Positions 7,276 to 8,153 of a stretch of 8,153 nt of DNA are shown here, one piece after another (position 1 is the stretch's first letter; each line of letters opens with the position of its first letter). The DNA comes from Sulfurimonas sp. (GTDB lineage Bacteria > Campylobacterota > Campylobacteria > Campylobacterales > Sulfurimonadaceae): assembly GCA_027063295.1 (NCBI GenBank), contig JAMORZ010000124.1, forward strand, positions 1 to 8,153. Reading direction: 5' to 3'. The notes below the pieces were generated by a model, which made no database searches, was not told the origin of the DNA, and worked only from the letters and a program-made list of their open reading frames with translations. Made by a program: the position numbers and the translations under genes.

Positions 7276-7669
7276 CTATCATACCTTTATAGAGTTCTAT
7301 ATAGGAGATCACTTCATCCTCTAAATCATCTACACTCTTTTTATATTTATAAGGTTCTAATCGAGATAGAAGATTATGATACATCTGCGCATGACGAGGA
7401 CTATCATCTTTAAATGTAGCACCATAATAAGTAACATCATATGCACTGCGTTTTGCATCTTTGTAATCAATCTCACAAAGTGCTTTGTAGTGCTCTTTTC
7501 TTTGAGAGTATCTATTACGTGTTTTTAGCCAACGAAAAATCAGATACACACTCCCAACTAAAAGAAGAATTATTATCACCCCTACCCCCATAAGATAATA
7601 GAGTGAATACTCCTCTACTCCTACAAGCGGTTTAATGTCATGAAGTGGAATATTGTAATGTTGTTGCAT
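7268..7669 (-). CDS. Small one-TM protein, DUF4381-like
   Basis: A 133-residue protein with a short N-terminal stretch containing IPLHDIKPL (7-15), one TM helix at about 23-46 followed by basic FRWLKTRNRYSQRK, and a soluble C-terminal part (about 60-133) with helical character, including SPRHAQMYHNLLSRLEPYKY. The N-terminal L-x-D-I-x-P pattern, single TM and position between DUF58 and batA match DUF4381 proteins of Bat-type operons, but sequence conservation in that family is low, so the assignment leans on context. Positive charges after the TM place the C-terminal part in the cytoplasm, where it could contact DUF58 or MoxR (inference). No enzyme motif is visible. It starts 2 nt after the DUF58 stop and ends 8 nt inside batA. 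Confidence 0.78.
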   Translation of the reverse strand: MQQHYNIPLHDIKPLVGVEEYSLYYLMGVGVIIILLLVGSVYLIFRWLKTRNRYSQRKEHYKALCEIDYKDAKRSAYDVTYYGATFKDDSPRHAQMYHNLLSRLEPYKYKKSVDDLEDEVISYIELYKGMIDV

Positions 7670-7671
7670 AG

Positions 7672-8153
7672 CTATCTCCCTTCAAAAAGTCTTCTTAAAG
7701 AGACACCAACATGAAGATCTGTATAAACCTTTCCAAATCGAATCTGTTGCTTACGAAAAGTCTCATAAAGTTTACTGTCATGCTCTTGAACTTTTTTAGC
7801 ATACATTGTGACACTAGAACTGTTAAAATCACCCTCTAAAACTGCTCCACTTTGAGGATCAATAAGGGAACTAAATCCCATCTCAGGTGGATGTTCTTCT
7901 AATCTGTCTCTAACAATTACACAAACAACTTCATGCTTTTTTGCTAAAAGTTTAAAGTTTGGTATCTCAAAAAAATCCCCAACAATAATGATGAGTGACT
8001 TGCGTTTTACCCTTTTGTAAAGTGTATCAGCCAAATTTTTAAAATCACACTGTTGATGCAATGCATCAAACTCTAAAATATCTTTTACGCTTTTTTGTAC
8101 CTGATAAATCTTCTTACTTGGTTTATTGTGTGTTATCATAGTATCTGTAAAAG
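7672..8153 (-). CDS. DUF58 domain protein, C-terminal part (5' end outside window)
   Basis: The frame is open across the window edge (about 160 residues visible, stop TAG at 7674-7672), so the ATG at 8139 is internal, not the start. Codons before it read F-T-D-T, the strand that in DUF58 proteins precedes the region before the conserved C-terminal domain. The visible part has SLIIIVGDFFEIPNFKLLAK, matching the hydrophobic strand plus (S/G)DF of the VWA-like core, then HEVVCVIVRDRLEEHPPEMG, a typical DUF58 segment. DUF58 proteins are usually cytoplasmic or membrane-attached, about 290 or more residues long, and encoded beside MoxR AAA+ ATPases, probably as their partners. It is the first visible gene of the Bat operon; a moxR gene would be expected just upstream beyond 8153. 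Confidence 0.88.
   Translation of the reverse strand, partial: FTDTMITHNKPSKKIYQVQKSVKDILEFDALHQQCDFKNLADTLYKRVKRKSLIIIVGDFFEIPNFKLLAKKHEVVCVIVRDRLEEHPPEMGFSSLIDPQSGAVLEGDFNSSSVTMYAKKVQEHDSKLYETFRKQQIRFGKVYTDLHVGVSLRRLFEGR
7676..7682 (-). promoter_or_regulatory. Ribosome binding site of the DUF4381-like gene
   Basis: AAGGGAG on the minus strand, 6 nt before the ATG at 7669-7667, lying in the last codons of the DUF58 gene. It supports both the chosen start and coupled translation. Confidence 0.8.

Noticed and set aside
8137..8139. ATG as start of the DUF58 gene
   Set aside because: The frame continues open to the window edge and the codons before it (F-T-D-T) fit the DUF58 family, and 155 residues is far too short for the family.

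Overview
The window is a compact, AT-rich bacterial chromosome segment. All genes are on the minus strand except one, with almost no intergenic space. Protein character (lysine-rich, A/T-biased codons), a T-rich promoter style without clear -35 boxes, and a divergent bamA/tyrA pair all suggest a member of the Campylobacterota (Epsilonproteobacteria). As I recall, the same bamA/tyrA pairing occurs in Campylobacter jejuni. The presence of a Bat operon makes a free-living sulfur-oxidiser type (Sulfurimonas/Sulfurovum-like) more likely than an animal-associated Campylobacter, but the genus is inference.

Layout. Positions 1-2186 (minus) hold nearly all of bamA, the outer-membrane beta-barrel assembly protein, with its 3' end cut off by the window edge. 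A 98-bp divergent spacer (2187-2284) carries promoter-like signals in both directions. Positions 2285-3115 (plus) hold tyrA, prephenate dehydrogenase of tyrosine biosynthesis. It converges on the next gene with a 4-bp overlap in which a single TTAA supplies both stop codons, inside an 11-bp-arm palindrome.

Positions 3112-8153 (minus) are a Bat (Bacteroides aerotolerance-type) operon. In transcription order it encodes a DUF58 protein (5' end outside the window), a small one-TM DUF4381-like protein, BatA (VWA), a BatB-BatC fusion (VWA plus TPR plus a very basic low-complexity tail), and BatD (periplasmic beta-sandwich repeats plus a C-terminal TM). Genes are separated by 2 nt or overlap by 1-17 nt, and three of the four internal starts have good Shine-Dalgarno sequences, so the set is probably translationally coupled. 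A MoxR-type AAA+ ATPase gene is expected upstream of DUF58, beyond 8153; it is not visible here.

How they may work together: family knowledge places the VWA, TPR and BatD domains in the periplasm, anchored in the inner membrane, and DUF58 and MoxR in the cytoplasm. They are thought to form a stress-related or chaperone/metal-loading complex whose biochemical role is not established. bamA and tyrA are functionally unrelated to it. No tRNA, rRNA, CRISPR array, insertion sequence or phage gene was found, and there is no gene-free stretch longer than 98 bp. The most unusual point is the BatB-BatC fusion, which keeps what looks like a complete internal signal peptide and cleavage site, followed by a hydrophobic-free K/N/Q tract with 18-bp tandem repeats. 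I see no convincing new system; the window is mostly conserved housekeeping and Bat-operon content.
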